Assembly (NCBI GenBank): GCA_015660885.1
Contig: JACTUB010000001.1
Coordinates: 186,001 to 250,000 of the forward strand
From: Methanoregulaceae archaeon
Lineage (GTDB): Archaea > Halobacteriota > Methanomicrobia > Methanomicrobiales > Methanospirillaceae
Reading direction: 5' to 3'
DNA length: 64,000 nt
The stretch's first letter is position 1; the number at the start of each line of letters is the position of its first letter. The notes under the pieces were generated by a model. The model had not been told where the DNA came from and did not search any database. It saw nothing but the letters and a program-made list of their open reading frames with translations. Shown one piece after another: positions 29,771-39,356 of the stretch. Made by a program: the position numbers and the translations under genes.

Positions 29771-31585
29771 TTAGACCACGTCTTGCAGTCTCAATCTTGG
29801 GGCAATCCCCATACTCTTCATCTCATCCAGCAGGAGTTTAAACGCATAACTCATCTCGACAGAATAGATATCTGTCTCATTTCCGCAGGCAAGGCAGCGC
29901 GTCATATTGCGTTTACGGTCCAGCATCGCGACCATACCACAGTGTGCACACACATATTCCTGAACCTTATCGGATTCATCAAGTAAACGCTCTTTAAGCG
30001 CCATTGCGGCACCATGGCCGATCATGACATCCCGTTCCATCTCACCAAACCGGAGCCCTCCTTCCCGTGCCCTGCCTTCTGTTGGCTGACGGGTGAGCAC
30101 CTGCACCGGTCCGCGTGACCGTGCGTGCATCTTCGAAGAGACCATGTGATAGAGCTTCTGGTAGTAGATGACACCCATGTACACATCGGCCTTGAATTGC
30201 TTGCCGGTGAGGCCATCATACATAATTTCACGTCCGTTATGGGAGAACCCCAGTTTCTTTAAAGATGAACGGATATCAGCTTCACTCTCTCCGCGGAATG
30301 CGGTTCCATTAATCCGACGCCCTTCAAGTGCCCCAACTTTGCCGCCGATCATTTCAAGCATATGCCCGACTGTCATACGGCTGGGGATTGCATGGGGGTT
30401 GATAACAAGATCAGGAGAAAGACCGCTCTCGGTGAAGGGCATATCTTCCTGGTGAGCGATTAAACCAACAACACCTTTCTGGCCATGCCGGGATGCAAAT
30501 TTGTCGCCAACTTCGGGGATACGGAGGTCACGGGTCCGTACCTTGACAAGCCGGGAACTATTCTCTCCTTCAGTAATGATTACGGTATCGACAATTCCGT
30601 GCTCGTTACTGCGCATGGTGACCGAAGTATCGCGGCGTTTCTCAACGGCAATGAGTTCTCCGGACGGTTCTTCAAGGAACCGCGGCGGCGAGGTCTTACC
30701 GATCAGGACATCTTTTTCCCCTACAACGGTTTCAGGATTAATCACACCGTCTTCGTCCAGGTTCTTGTATGATTCGGCACCGTGTGCTCCGGCGACATCC
30801 TCTTCAGGAACTTCAATCCTGTCGATCTGGCCCCCTGGGTAACGGCGTTCTTCTCCTTCATAGGTCCGGAAGAAATGGGAGCGCCCAAGACCCCGTTCTA
30901 TCGATGCCTTGTTGAAGATGAGCGCATCTTCAATGTTGTACCCCTCATAGGAAAGGATAGCAACAACAAAATTCTGCCCGGCAGGACGATCGTCTGAACC
31001 TATCAATTCTGAGGTCTGAGTATGGGTAAGGGGTTTCTGCACGTAGTGGAGCAGGTGACCCCGGGTATCCGGGCGCAGTTTCATATTGGCTGCACCAAAC
31101 CCGAGAGCCTGCTTGACCATCCCTGCACCCATCGTTACACGCGGGCTTGCGTTATGTTCCGGGAACGGGACGTGCGCAGCACCTATTCCCAGAATTAAGG
31201 AGGGATCAATCTCAAGGTGGGTATGATCAGGAGTCACATCCTCGGGATTCATTGCGATGAGGAGATCTTCTTCCTCTTCAGCGTCAATAAACTCAATCAG
31301 CCCCCTTTGGACAAATGAGTTAATATCGACTTCTCTCTTTGCCAGTTTCGCAAGATCCTCACTCGTGATGAGCGGTACACCATTTTTCAGGACAATGAGG
31401 GGACGCCGGGCACGGCCGCGGTCAGTGAGAATCACCACATCCCCGTTATATTCCTTGTGTGATACGTTCACTTCGGGTGAGATGGCGCCCTGCCGGCGCA
31501 TAGCCCGAATGCTGGCCACAAGGGCTTTTGCATCGTCGTCAAGCCCGATGAGGGCCCCATCAACAAACACGCGGGACTTCTTCAT
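29771..31585 (-). CDS. rpoB1: RNA polymerase subunit B' (C-terminal half of B)
   Basis: The 604-residue C-terminal half of the split second-largest subunit includes [15 protein letters not shown] (near 368-382), part of the active-site wall. The C-terminal zinc site is [10 protein letters not shown]...CLACG (about 555-582). The ATG overlaps the B'' stop by four bases (ATGA). A split B subunit is typical of methanogens and halophiles, not of Thermococcales or Crenarchaeota, which supports the methanogen assignment. Confidence 0.98.
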   Translation of the reverse strand: MKKSRVFVDGALIGLDDDAKALVASIRAMRRQGAISPEVNVSHKEYNGDVVILTDRGRARRPLIVLKNGVPLITSEDLAKLAKREVDINSFVQRGLIEFIDAEEEEDLLIAMNPEDVTPDHTHLEIDPSLILGIGAAHVPFPEHNASPRVTMGAGMVKQALGFGAANMKLRPDTRGHLLHYVQKPLTHTQTSELIGSDDRPAGQNFVVAILSYEGYNIEDALIFNKASIERGLGRSHFFRTYEGEERRYPGGQIDRIEVPEEDVAGAHGAESYKNLDEDGVINPETVVGEKDVLIGKTSPPRFLEEPSGELIAVEKRRDTSVTMRSNEHGIVDTVIITEGENSSRLVKVRTRDLRIPEVGDKFASRHGQKGVVGLIAHQEDMPFTESGLSPDLVINPHAIPSRMTVGHMLEMIGGKVGALEGRRINGTAFRGESEADIRSSLKKLGFSHNGREIMYDGLTGKQFKADVYMGVIYYQKLYHMVSSKMHARSRGPVQVLTRQPTEGRAREGGLRFGEMERDVMIGHGAAMALKERLLDESDKVQEYVCAHCGMVAMLDRKRNMTRCLACGNETDIYSVEMSYAFKLLLDEMKSMGIAPRLRLQDVV

Positions 31586-33150
31586 CGTACTTCACCCCGG
31601 ATCTGCTCAACGCCAAGATTATACAGGAGCCGCATAACTTCGGCTTCATCATCAACACCTTTAGAGATCTCTACCATTTGGGCAAAGTTCTTGACCAGAC
31701 CACAATTCGGACCTTCAGGTGTTTCGCTCGGACAGATCCGTCCCCACTGGGTCGGGTGGAGATCACGAGCTTCGAAGTGAGGCTGTGAACGTGAGAGCGG
31801 GGAGATAACGCGACGCAGATGAGAGAGTACCGCCATGTGATCCACACGATCGAGCAGCTGGGATACACCGGTTCTGCCACCAACCCAGTTACCGGTTGCA
31901 AGCGGATGTAAGAGACGCTCGGTAAGCACATCTGCACGTACTGCGGTTGCAATCGACAGGTCACGGTGACGCATACTGGCACGTTCGAGCTGGTATTTGA
32001 TATCCCGGGTAAGCCGGTTTAACGAAATACGGAAGAGATCCTCCATCAGATCTCCGGCAAGTTTAAGCCGCTTATTGGAATAATGGTCCTTGTCATCAAT
32101 CCTGCGTTTGTTCAACACGAGATCGAAACAAGCCTCTGCCATTCGACCCAGGAAGTGACCCTTTGCGAGCCGGACGGATAGTACGGCTTCCTGGTAGCCG
32201 TCATCGCCTTCCTTCAAGTTTGCAGGCATTGAGTAGTTGAGATGCGGCAGAAGGTAATTGTCCAGAACGAATTCAGCACGCTTCCGCTGATAATCCTTTG
32301 TCTGATTGGGAGCAAGCTTCTTGCCCACATACATGATACCTCCATCAACTGAATCACACTCGCTCTCTTCTAAGTTCTGCATCATGAACGTGAGGATGTC
32401 CTCATCGGGAGAAACCGCGTTCACGACTTCCTGATCGTTCGTCATGCCGAGTGCACGCATCAGGTCTACAAACTTGAGATGCCCGGCAACAGATGGGAAA
32501 GAGACTTCAAGCAGGTTCTTCTTATTGCGCTCGACGACAACAAGAGCACGATATCCGCGGAACTGCGAAAAGACTTTTGCAACGTAGATACGCTCGTTGT
32601 ATCGCTCGGTAAACTCGGTCATGATCTTGTTGGACGCAAGATCCTCAAGTGTCATAAGTACGCGTTCAGTACCGTTGACAATGAAATATCCCCCCGGATC
32701 AAATGCGTCCTCCCCATGGGAAACGCGCTGCGCATCATCCATGCCATACAGGTTACAGGCAAGTGAACCCACCATTATGGGTAACTGCCCAATAGTAGTG
32801 ATTATCGGTTCCTGGCGCTCTTCGCCATGCACAAGGGTGAGCCCTAATTGGATCGGCGCTGCATAGGTAAGGTTGCGCAATCGCGCCTCGCAGGGATATA
32901 GTTCTCCCTGAGATCCATCTGCTTCCCTCACGAGCGGTCGTTTGACCGTAATCGAACCCAGTTCCACCCACACCGGATCGTTATTCTTTCCCCGGTTCTC
33001 GATATCCGTCTCGATAACCTTCTGCTCATTAACCACTTTCTGAAGATTATGCTTCAAGAAATAATTAAAGGAATCAAGTTGGTGGCGCGCAACATGCTCC
33101 CGTGAAAAATACGCCTTCGATAAAATACTTCTGTCGATCAGACTGACCAC
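31582..33150 (-). CDS. rpoB2: RNA polymerase subunit B'' (N-terminal half of B)
   Basis: The 522-residue protein holds the protrusion and lobe of the second-largest subunit. It ends just after the hallmark [21 protein letters not shown], where the natural split from B' lies. It starts at GTG 33150, eight bases after the rpoH stop. [19 protein letters not shown] near 400 is the fork region. Normal length. Confidence 0.98.
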   Translation of the reverse strand: MVSLIDRSILSKAYFSREHVARHQLDSFNYFLKHNLQKVVNEQKVIETDIENRGKNNDPVWVELGSITVKRPLVREADGSQGELYPCEARLRNLTYAAPIQLGLTLVHGEERQEPIITTIGQLPIMVGSLACNLYGMDDAQRVSHGEDAFDPGGYFIVNGTERVLMTLEDLASNKIMTEFTERYNERIYVAKVFSQFRGYRALVVVERNKKNLLEVSFPSVAGHLKFVDLMRALGMTNDQEVVNAVSPDEDILTFMMQNLEESECDSVDGGIMYVGKKLAPNQTKDYQRKRAEFVLDNYLLPHLNYSMPANLKEGDDGYQEAVLSVRLAKGHFLGRMAEACFDLVLNKRRIDDKDHYSNKRLKLAGDLMEDLFRISLNRLTRDIKYQLERASMRHRDLSIATAVRADVLTERLLHPLATGNWVGGRTGVSQLLDRVDHMAVLSHLRRVISPLSRSQPHFEARDLHPTQWGRICPSETPEGPNCGLVKNFAQMVEISKGVDDEAEVMRLLYNLGVEQIRGEVR

Positions 33151-33158
33151 CCCAAAAA

Positions 33159-33410
33159 TTATTTTTTTGGTCTCTTGATTACAAGACGATATGCCTCGGC
33201 CCTGCCGGCCGTATGACTCATTCGGACAATTCGTATAACATCGTCCACGTTTGCGCCAATCGTCTTGACCGCTGGATCGTCATGGAAAATTTTAGGTAAT
33301 TGTTCCGTAGTTATGTTGTAGTGGGAGAGGAGCGCAGATACCTCCTCCTCACTCATGATTTTATGGTCTGGCACCATCACGTGCTTCAACACATTCAGTT
33401 TGGTGCTCAA
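33159..33410 (-). CDS. rpoH: RNA polymerase subunit H
   Basis: The 83-residue archaeal H subunit (eukaryotic RPB5 C-terminal domain) begins [19 protein letters not shown]. It has the conserved [19 protein letters not shown] and a basic tail. H helps assemble the lower jaw. The start is TTG at 33410, supported by a strong GAGGGGG ribosome site about 9 bases upstream and by homology of the first residues. It is the first gene of the operon H-B''-B'-A'-A''-L30e-NusA. Confidence 0.97.
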   Translation of the reverse strand: MSTKLNVLKHVMVPDHKIMSEEEVSALLSHYNITTEQLPKIFHDDPAVKTIGANVDDVIRIVRMSHTAGRAEAYRLVIKRPKK

Positions 33411-33486
33411 TGAAAAACCCCCTCACAGATGAATAGCTTTCCTCTCAGATGCATCACCGCAAAAAACCCACGATTTCTCGTGGCAA

Positions 33487-33560
33487 CGGGCCCGGAGGGA
33501 TTTGAACCCCCGACCACCTGGTTAAAAGCCAGGCGCTCTACCGAACTGAGCTACGAACCC
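33487..33560 (-). tRNA. tRNA-Lys (UUU)
   Basis: On the minus strand the acceptor is GGGTTCG/CGGGCCC with two G-U pairs. The D arm is GCTCAGTTCGGTAGAGC. The anticodon stem is CCTGG/CCAGG with loop CTTTTAA, so the anticodon is UUU for Lys. The T arm is GGGGG-TTCAAAT-CCCTC and the discriminator is G at 33487. There is no intron and no encoded CCA. A TATA-like TTTATATAG lies upstream at about 33603-33611. It is 77 bases ahead of rpoH on the same strand. Confidence 0.97.
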
Positions 33561-33602
33561 AATACTAACTAAGATGTACAGCATTATAACAATGCCAAAA
33601 AA

Positions 33603-33611
33603 CTATATAAA
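33603..33611 (-). promoter_or_regulatory. TATA box of tRNA-Lys
   Basis: Minus-strand TTTATATAG is about 45 bases before the first tRNA base. It may also feed the RNA polymerase operon, which begins 77 bases after the tRNA. Confidence 0.5.
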
Positions 33612-34089
33612 CGTTTTCTCTCTTCTAATAACAGTTTTATTCTTAAAATCTTCTCCAAGTTTCATGAATATATTTATGATCTTTGGCAGATGCTGTTTTT
33701 TTCGTCAATTCTGGTCTTTTTCGTAAGAATCATTTTGTCCGATAGAACCTATTTGAATCTCTTCACCGGTAGTGTATTGCTATCGGTTTAATGAATTTCC
33801 GGACCGTTTTTTGTTATTATTCCTGTTCCTTCTTTTCTGGAAGGAAACCGGTTTAATACTCTCCCTTCGTAAATTTTATGTGACAGGTGACTTCTACGAA
33901 TAACAGACTGTCATCTATGATCACGAATATTTGCTTCCCGTTAATTCTTCGCACAAATTTATCCGGCTAGCGGTAGTCCGATGAAGGAACAACAGATATA
34001 AGAGCAGCGATAAAAGGTAGTCTGGGATATTCCCCGATTTTTTTATAAGATTTAAAAGATATGAATTTACGCAGAAAAGTAAGGAGCCA
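33612..34089. other. AT-rich intergenic stretch, nothing recognised
   Basis: No coding frame or RNA gene can be supported. Base composition is clearly more AT-rich than the flanking genes. Its left end is the promoter zone of tRNA-Lys. Its right end holds TTTTTTTATAAG (about 34039-34050), past the stop of the response-regulator gene, which could terminate that message. Confidence 0.4.
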
Positions 34090-34722
34090 TCAGGATGAGG
34101 TTGTTCCCGACAGGTTCCCTTTTATCTGCCGAAGCCGATCTTCCTGAAACTTTATATTCATCTCCATGCCCTTGATCGCATTTGAGATCTCTTCACTGAC
34201 CCTTACTTTTGCATCATCAAAATTGTACGTGGTTTCGAGAATCTTCATGAGCCGCTTGTTCACGTCAATACTTTTACTGAGGCGGGCGTATTCAGCGATG
34301 ATTTCTGTATCAAATCCGGACTGTTTTGCCAGGTCAATATCAGATTTTATTGACTGCTGCCTTTTAAGGACATGCTCAATTGCATCGTACAGTTCACGAT
34401 GAGTAATTGGTTTCAATACATAATCTTCTATGTATATCCCATATTCCTGTGCTTCTGTTGGAGTAAGCTGTTTTGCTGTGAGCATGAGCACCGGAATCTC
34501 CTTTGTCTTGGAATTTTCCTTAATCCGCTCGAGGGTTTCCCATCCATCAACCGGTTCCATCATAATATCCAGCAGGATCAGATCGGGAGTCACCGTCTTT
34601 AGGATCTCAAGACATTCCTCCCCGCCATAGGCAGCAACAGTTCTGTAACCTCCCCGCTCCAGCATGGTAACAAATACATCAACGATGAATGGACTGTCAT
34701 CGACAACAAGAATAGTGTACAT
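34090..34722 (-). CDS. CheY-like response regulator with a long C-terminal helical tail
   Basis: Residues 1-120 form a receiver domain: an acidic pocket in VVDDSPF, phospho-acceptor Asp in LILLDIMM (about 54) and Lys in YVLKPIT (about 105). The remaining 90 residues are mostly helical and charged, a likely coiled coil, with no DNA-binding domain. Output is therefore probably by protein contact. The ATG at 34722 shares its A with the upstream stop (TGATG) and has GGGGAG 8 bases before it; GTG 34725 is the alternative. It is coupled to the roadblock gene at 34722-35081. No histidine kinase is adjacent. Confidence 0.9.
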   Translation of the reverse strand: MYTILVVDDSPFIVDVFVTMLERGGYRTVAAYGGEECLEILKTVTPDLILLDIMMEPVDGWETLERIKENSKTKEIPVLMLTAKQLTPTEAQEYGIYIEDYVLKPITHRELYDAIEHVLKRQQSIKSDIDLAKQSGFDTEIIAEYARLSKSIDVNKRLMKILETTYNFDDAKVRVSEEISNAIKGMEMNIKFQEDRLRQIKGNLSGTTSS

Positions 34723-35081
34723 CACATCGACTCCCCAATCGTCTTTGCAACCGCGAGCATCTGGCTATGGACATTTATCGGATCCACTCTGTCATTTATG
34801 ATTCCGGCGATAAGAAAATTTTCCCCTGCACCTGCTACCATAACTGAGGAGTCCTGCGCTCGGATTGCAATCGATTCAAGAGATTTCATCTTAATTATAC
34901 CCCCAATTGACTCAGCTGACGATAGGATAGTTGCCAGGAGAACTCCCAGCCATGGCCCGTTGAGATCGCGGTCAAAATATTTTCCGGCTACTATACCGTC
35001 CCGGGATACAAGGGCACATGCTGCAACCCCTTCTATCAATCGAATCTTATCAATAAATGCAGTAATTTTCTCTTTTAACAT
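34722..35081 (-). CDS. Roadblock/LC7 domain protein
   Basis: The 119-residue single-domain roadblock/LC7 protein begins MLKEKITAFIDKIRLIEGVAA, with SRDGIVAGKYF and a Gly-rich VMVAGAGENFLIAGI strand pair. The family forms dimers that bind small GTPases or other partners. It is translationally coupled to a receiver-domain protein, hinting that phosphorylation and roadblock signalling meet. GGGTGGGAC precedes the ATG. It resembles the roadblock gene at 1084-1431. Confidence 0.88.
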   Translation of the reverse strand: MLKEKITAFIDKIRLIEGVAACALVSRDGIVAGKYFDRDLNGPWLGVLLATILSSAESIGGIIKMKSLESIAIRAQDSSVMVAGAGENFLIAGIINDRVDPINVHSQMLAVAKTIGESM

Positions 35082-35331
35082 GTCCCACCCGCTGCACTAC
35101 CCTTATGATTCATAATACCTGATTGAAACATATATACATATCTTTTTTTTTGCGTCGATTAATGAGATACCGGAAAGGTAAAATCGGATAAGAATGCCGA
35201 AAGGAAAGATCTCCTGAAAGAGGATTGGATCGGTCAGACATAAAAAAAATGTACCTTCATTTCCCGGACATGGATAATTCTTTTTTTCCATAACAAGATA
35301 ATTAAATGCAATGATCCAATAGTAAGAGAGC

Positions 35332-35405
35332 GGGGCCATAGGGTAGCCTGGCCATCCTAGGAGACTGGGGGTCTTCTGACCTGAGTTCAAATCTCAGTGG
35401 CCCCA
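35332..35405 (+). tRNA. tRNA-Pro (GGG)
   Basis: The acceptor is GGGGCCA/TGGCCCC. The anticodon stem is GGAGA/TCTTC (with a G-U pair) and the loop CTGGGGG gives anticodon GGG for Pro CCC. The T arm is CTGAG-TTCAAAT-CTCAG and the discriminator is A at 35405. No intron and no encoded CCA. An AT-rich ATAATTAAAT near 35298-35307 is a possible TATA element. The DUF89 start is only 28 bases downstream. Confidence 0.96.
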
Positions 35406-35433
35406 TTTCTTGTGTTGTTTTTTGGTCATTGTT

Positions 35434-36288
35434 ATGAAGATTACTGAAACTTGTATTGACTGTTTACTTTCCCGCGTGAAATTTGAATGTTCACTCTGTC
35501 ATGCCAATCCCTCTCTTACAGAAGCAACCATAACCGGATGCAGGAGGGTAATGAATGAGATCCGTTCTGCGCCGCTTTCCCATCCCCAGATTGCAAGCCT
35601 CATTCATCGCCGGGCTTATGAACTACTGGGAAATCCTGATCCATTCGCAGAACTCAAGCGGCAGGGGAATCGGCAGGCAATAGAAGTCTGCGAAGAGGTC
35701 CGTAACGACCTCTTGACATTTCGCGATTATGTCCTCGCATCAATCATAGGAAACACATTTGATTATGGTGTGAAGGGACACGTCGTTGAAGAAAATTTTT
35801 CCGTTTTTTTCAAGAGGGAATTTGCACGAGGGCTCACCGTCGATCAGACAGATAAAATCGCCCCACTCTGCTCCCGCGTCGTGTATCTCAGTGATAATTG
35901 TGGCGAAATTGTGTTTGATCGCCTCCTGGTAGAATACCTTAAGGGACAGGGTTCTTATGTAACCCTCGCTGTCAAAGAAGCCCCCATACTCAATGACGCC
36001 ACATTACAGGATGCACGGGATCTGAGGCTTGACATTATTGCAGACCAGCTCACAACCACGGGCGGTGGTGCAGAGATTGGAATATCCAGGGAAATTATTC
36101 CTGATAATCTCCAGCAGGCAATTTCCCGTTGCACGATCATCATTGCAAAAGGGATGGCAAATTTTGAGTCCCTGTCAGAAATGGACAATCTACCCCCTGT
36201 GGCATATCTGCTGGCAGCGAAATGCAAACCTGTTGCAGATGAGTTGGGAGTACCTATGGGTTCAATGATAGCCATGCTTCGATCTTAG
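35434..36288 (+). CDS. DUF89-family protein (ARMT1-like metal-dependent phosphatase)
   Basis: The protein has 284 residues from ATG 35434; an upstream frame to 35410 would overlap the tRNA spacer and is not conserved-looking. The N-terminal CIDCLL CxxC pair and central YLSDNCGEIVFDRLLVEYL, with its Asp/Asn/Glu metal site, are DUF89 hallmarks. The family includes damage-control phosphatases acting on sugar phosphates and related metabolites. A later TTGGGAEIG and C-terminal LLAAKCKPVADELGVP complete the fold. There is no separate promoter between it and tRNA-Pro, so they may share a transcript. Confidence 0.9.
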   Translation: MKITETCIDCLLSRVKFECSLCHANPSLTEATITGCRRVMNEIRSAPLSHPQIASLIHRRAYELLGNPDPFAELKRQGNRQAIEVCEEVRNDLLTFRDYVLASIIGNTFDYGVKGHVVEENFSVFFKREFARGLTVDQTDKIAPLCSRVVYLSDNCGEIVFDRLLVEYLKGQGSYVTLAVKEAPILNDATLQDARDLRLDIIADQLTTTGGGAEIGISREIIPDNLQQAISRCTIIIAKGMANFESLSEMDNLPPVAYLLAAKCKPVADELGVPMGSMIAMLRS

Positions 36289-36425
36289 CATTACATCACC
36301 TCCTCTTCATTGGCGGTACTGATTCGAAAATAGCATAACTGCAGAGGTATCCTTTACAATAATTCAAATATTATTTAATTAAAATAAAAAAACAGATTAT
36401 CGAGAAGTCGAGAGGTAAAGATAAT

Positions 36426-36465
36426 GGCTCTGGAGAAATGTTCAACACAGACTTCGAACGCTCAC
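36426..36465. repeat. Intergenic GGCTCTGGAGAAA...GAACGCTCAC element (copy 2)
   Basis: GGCTCTGGAGAAA (36426-36438) and GAACGCTCAC (36456-36465) repeat the two words found at 19833-19870 with almost the same spacing (17 against 15 bases). Here it lies upstream of the NfeD gene. No closing A/T stem like that of copy 1 is evident. Confidence 0.4.
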
Positions 36466-36520
36466 GAGCTTTTTACAAAAACAATCAGCCCCATAGAATT
36501 TTATCCGTCTAATCTGATCA

Positions 36521-36985
36521 ATGATCATGGTACTTCTGGAAGGAATTGCCCTTGGATGGCTGCTCATTGTAATCGGTGCTGTTCTTCTCCTTGTTGAGGT
36601 TCATACCCCGGGTTTTTTTGCAACAGTTCCTGCCACGGTGATGATATTCCTTGGCATACTTCTCTTGCTGGGAATTGATATCTTCAACTCAGGCTGGGGA
36701 GTTATTATCGGTGTAGTTATTGCGATTGGTGCAGCAGGGTTTACCGTCTGGATGTACGGGAAGATCACACCGGACCAAAGCCCGACTACCCTCAGCCGGG
36801 ATTCCCTGATTGGCATGGAGGGGCGGGTGAAAACAACCGTAGATCCAAACACGCTCACCGGAAAAGTATTCATATCCAGCACTGAATGGAGCGCCCGCTC
36901 AACCGGTTCTGAAATCCCCCCGGGAAAAAAAGTAAAAGTTGTTGATTCACATGGAGTACACATCGTCGTTGAGGAAGTGAAATAA
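36521..36985 (+). CDS. NfeD-family membrane protein (short form)
   Basis: The 154-residue protein has three or four transmembrane helices (residues 5-82) followed by a small beta-barrel (OB-fold) from about 90 to 154: GMEGRVKTTVDPNTLTGKV and PPGKKVKVVDSHG. It is the short NfeD form without the ClpP-type protease. Such proteins partner with stomatin-like SPFH proteins, which is exactly the next gene, one base downstream. It is thought to act in membrane microdomain organisation or quality control. Confidence 0.93.
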   Translation: MIMVLLEGIALGWLLIVIGAVLLLVEVHTPGFFATVPATVMIFLGILLLLGIDIFNSGWGVIIGVVIAIGAAGFTVWMYGKITPDQSPTTLSRDSLIGMEGRVKTTVDPNTLTGKVFISSTEWSARSTGSEIPPGKKVKVVDSHGVHIVVEEVK

Positions 36986-36986
36986 C

Positions 36987-38087
36987 ATGGCATTTATTGA
37001 AACACTTATCGTCATTTTTCTGATCCTTGTTATCGTCGCAATTTTTGCCAGAGGCGTTGTAATCATCCAGCCGTATGAACAGGGACTGCAGATCCGTCTT
37101 GGACAATACGTTGGTCGGATGAATCCCGGGTTCCGCTGGATCGTTCCGTTTGTTAGCGAAGCGATCAAACTCGACCTGCGCACTACGGTAATCGATATTC
37201 CCAGCCAGGAAGTGATAACGAAGGATAATTCGCCGACAAATGTTGATGCGATTATCTATATCAGGGTGATTGATCCCGAGAAGGCATACTTTGAGGTTTC
37301 AAACTACCGGTTAGCTACCGTTGCGCTCGCCCAGACGAGCCTCCGTGGGATCATCGGGGATATGGAGTTGGACGAGGTCCTTTATAACCGGGACGTTATC
37401 AATACGAAACTCCGCGACATCCTTGATCGGGAGACCGACCAGTGGGGTGTCAAGGTGGAGCGTGTCGAGATCAAAGAGGTTGACCCGATAGGAGCCGTCA
37501 AAAATGCGATGACTGAACAGACAGCTGCTGAGCGTGCCCGGCGGGCTGCGATCCTGCGTGCTGACGGCGAAAAGCGCTCAGCGATCCTTAAAGCGGAAGG
37601 TCTCCGCCAGAGCATGATCCTTGAAGCGGAGGGGGAACGGCAGAGTAAAGTCCTCCGTGCTGAAGGAGAGCGGCTCTCTAGAATCCTGCAGGCACAGGGT
37701 GAAGCACAGGGACTCCGCATCCTTTCTGTCGGCGCTGCCCCCCTTGACAAAAAAGCGATCACCGTTCTGTCCCTGGACGCATTGAAGACTATGGCAGCCG
37801 GCCAGGCAACCAAGATTATCTTCCCGTTCGAAATCTCGCAGCTGATCCGGCAGGGTGCAAAATTCCTTGGAGCCGGAGATGAGACACCGGAAGAAGCGGA
37901 AAAACGCCCAATAATGGATGAGAGCATTCTTGGGGATATCCCCAAACGCGAGGCAATAGATGCAATCTTAAAAGAGATTCAGGATGCGGTGCCCAAAGTC
38001 TCTGAAGACGAACTGAAGGACACCAGCAAACGCAGACTCCCGATTGAGAAGGAGAAAGGAGATTTCGTGCCAAAACCACCGGAATAA
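36987..38087 (+). CDS. SPFH/stomatin-family membrane protein
   Basis: The 366-residue protein has an N-terminal membrane anchor (3-25), an SPFH/Band 7 domain (about 28-200, with GLQIRLGQYVGRMNPGFRW and DNSPTNVDAIIYIRV), then a long coiled-coil of 11-residue repeats (RAAILRADGEK, RSAILKAEGLR, QSMILEAEGER, QSKVLRAEGER, LSRILQAQGEA). A C-terminal acidic/basic tail of about 90 residues follows. It should form large membrane-bound ring oligomers with NfeD. The tail is longer than in minimal stomatins and may recruit clients. Confidence 0.94.
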   Translation: MAFIETLIVIFLILVIVAIFARGVVIIQPYEQGLQIRLGQYVGRMNPGFRWIVPFVSEAIKLDLRTTVIDIPSQEVITKDNSPTNVDAIIYIRVIDPEKAYFEVSNYRLATVALAQTSLRGIIGDMELDEVLYNRDVINTKLRDILDRETDQWGVKVERVEIKEVDPIGAVKNAMTEQTAAERARRAAILRADGEKRSAILKAEGLRQSMILEAEGERQSKVLRAEGERLSRILQAQGEAQGLRILSVGAAPLDKKAITVLSLDALKTMAAGQATKIIFPFEISQLIRQGAKFLGAGDETPEEAEKRPIMDESILGDIPKREAIDAILKEIQDAVPKVSEDELKDTSKRRLPIEKEKGDFVPKPPE

Positions 38088-38191
38088 TATTGACGTATTT
38101 CGTTTCCCGCAACCCCCCTCTTTTTTATATTTTACGGGAAAGCCGGTGCCGGATGGTTTTTACCTTATCCGTGACTATACCGGGATAAGGC

Positions 38192-39157
38192 ATGTACCAT
38201 CTGAATTTCAGGGATACGATCGCTGCATCACCCTATATTTTTACCCTTGGTGTGGCCGGGACAGTGGGTCGGGAAAGACCACTTTTACTGAAGGAATACG
38301 AAGCATCTTCGGCAAGGATCTGGTGTCCACTATTCCTCTTGATGACAATCATAGTCTCGACCGGGAAGACCGAAGAGAACAGGGACTGACACCACTTAAT
38401 CCACACATAAACCGGATTGATCAGCTCGAACACGACCTCTTTCTCCTTAAACGCGGGGTGCCTGTCGAAAAACCGGTCTACAACCGTACAACCGGAACAT
38501 TCGATCCTCCTGTTATATTTCGTCCCCAAAAAATCCTCATCCTCGAAGGGCTCCATACGTTTTTCACCCCCTCTGCTGCGAAAATATCTTGATTTTACCC
38601 TCTTCGTAAATCCAACAAAAGAAGTAAAATCTGATTGGAAGATTCGCCGTGATGTCAGAACACGTGGCTATTCCTGCGACGCTGTCATTCGGGAGATTGC
38701 CGAAAGGGAGCCAGAATACGAACGTTATATCGCTCCCCAGAAAGAGTATGCTGATGCTGTCATCGGGATTAACTATTCAGAATACGGGCGTCACCTTGGA
38801 GAGGAGCGCAATGTCTACCGGATCACACTCTCTCAGACCAGGATGAAACAAACTATTGAGAATATTGATCTCTCGTTAGACCTTTACTCTATTCTGTCCC
38901 TTTCGGAGAGAGAATTCTCCCTCAAGTTTCTGACAAGTGAACATAACGGGCACATGATGGGAGAACTGATCATAGACGGAGAACTAACCAAACACGTGGT
39001 GAAGAAGCTTGAACTCAGCATTGAGCAGCAGACACGGGTTCATCCCATTTCACTCTTTAAACACCGGAATTATGTAACGGCAGGTGATCTCGCACAACTG
39101 ATTCTCTGCTGGCGCATCATCCATCGCCGGATCTTCATAGAGACTGGACGGCAATAG
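38192..39157 (+). pseudogene. prk: Phosphoribulokinase-like gene with two compensating frameshifts
   Basis: Three frame segments join into one protein of about 320 residues. The first ends GVAG, the second (shifted) resumes with DSGSGKTTFTEG (Walker A), and the third runs from LLRKYLDFTLFVNP to the stop at 39157. One G is missing at 38258-38260 and one C is extra in CCCCC at 38567-38571. The protein matches archaeal phosphoribulokinase (P-loop, PLDDNHSLDR, IRRDVRTRGY, YIAPQKEYAD), which makes ribulose-1,5-bisphosphate for the RuBisCO-based pathway described in Methanospirillum. A uridine-kinase-like role is the alternative. Both indels are in homopolymers, so sequencing error is as likely as inactivation. 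Confidence 0.8.
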
Positions 39158-39329
39158 CATTCAAAGGATGACACAGGAAACCGGAGAAGTCATTATACAT
39201 CCATGAAAATGAAATGAAAGGACATTTATGAAAGAAAAAGAACTTCTAAAAATATAATTTTGATTTATCCGGCGAAGCGTAAATACAACAGGACGATACT
39301 GCAATGAAAATAGGGCAGGGAGGGAACAT

Positions 39330-39356
39330 ATGAACAAAGGAATACACGCTGTATGA
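39330..39356 (+). promoter_or_regulatory. Short upstream ORF coupled to pfkA
   Basis: ATG at 39330 opens an eight-codon frame (MNKGIHAV) whose TGA overlaps the pfkA ATG as ATGA. It has the strongest ribosome site in the area (GGGAGGG, 5 bases before), while pfkA itself has only a weak one. Translation of pfkA may depend on this mini-ORF by termination-reinitiation. This is inference from layout. Confidence 0.4.
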
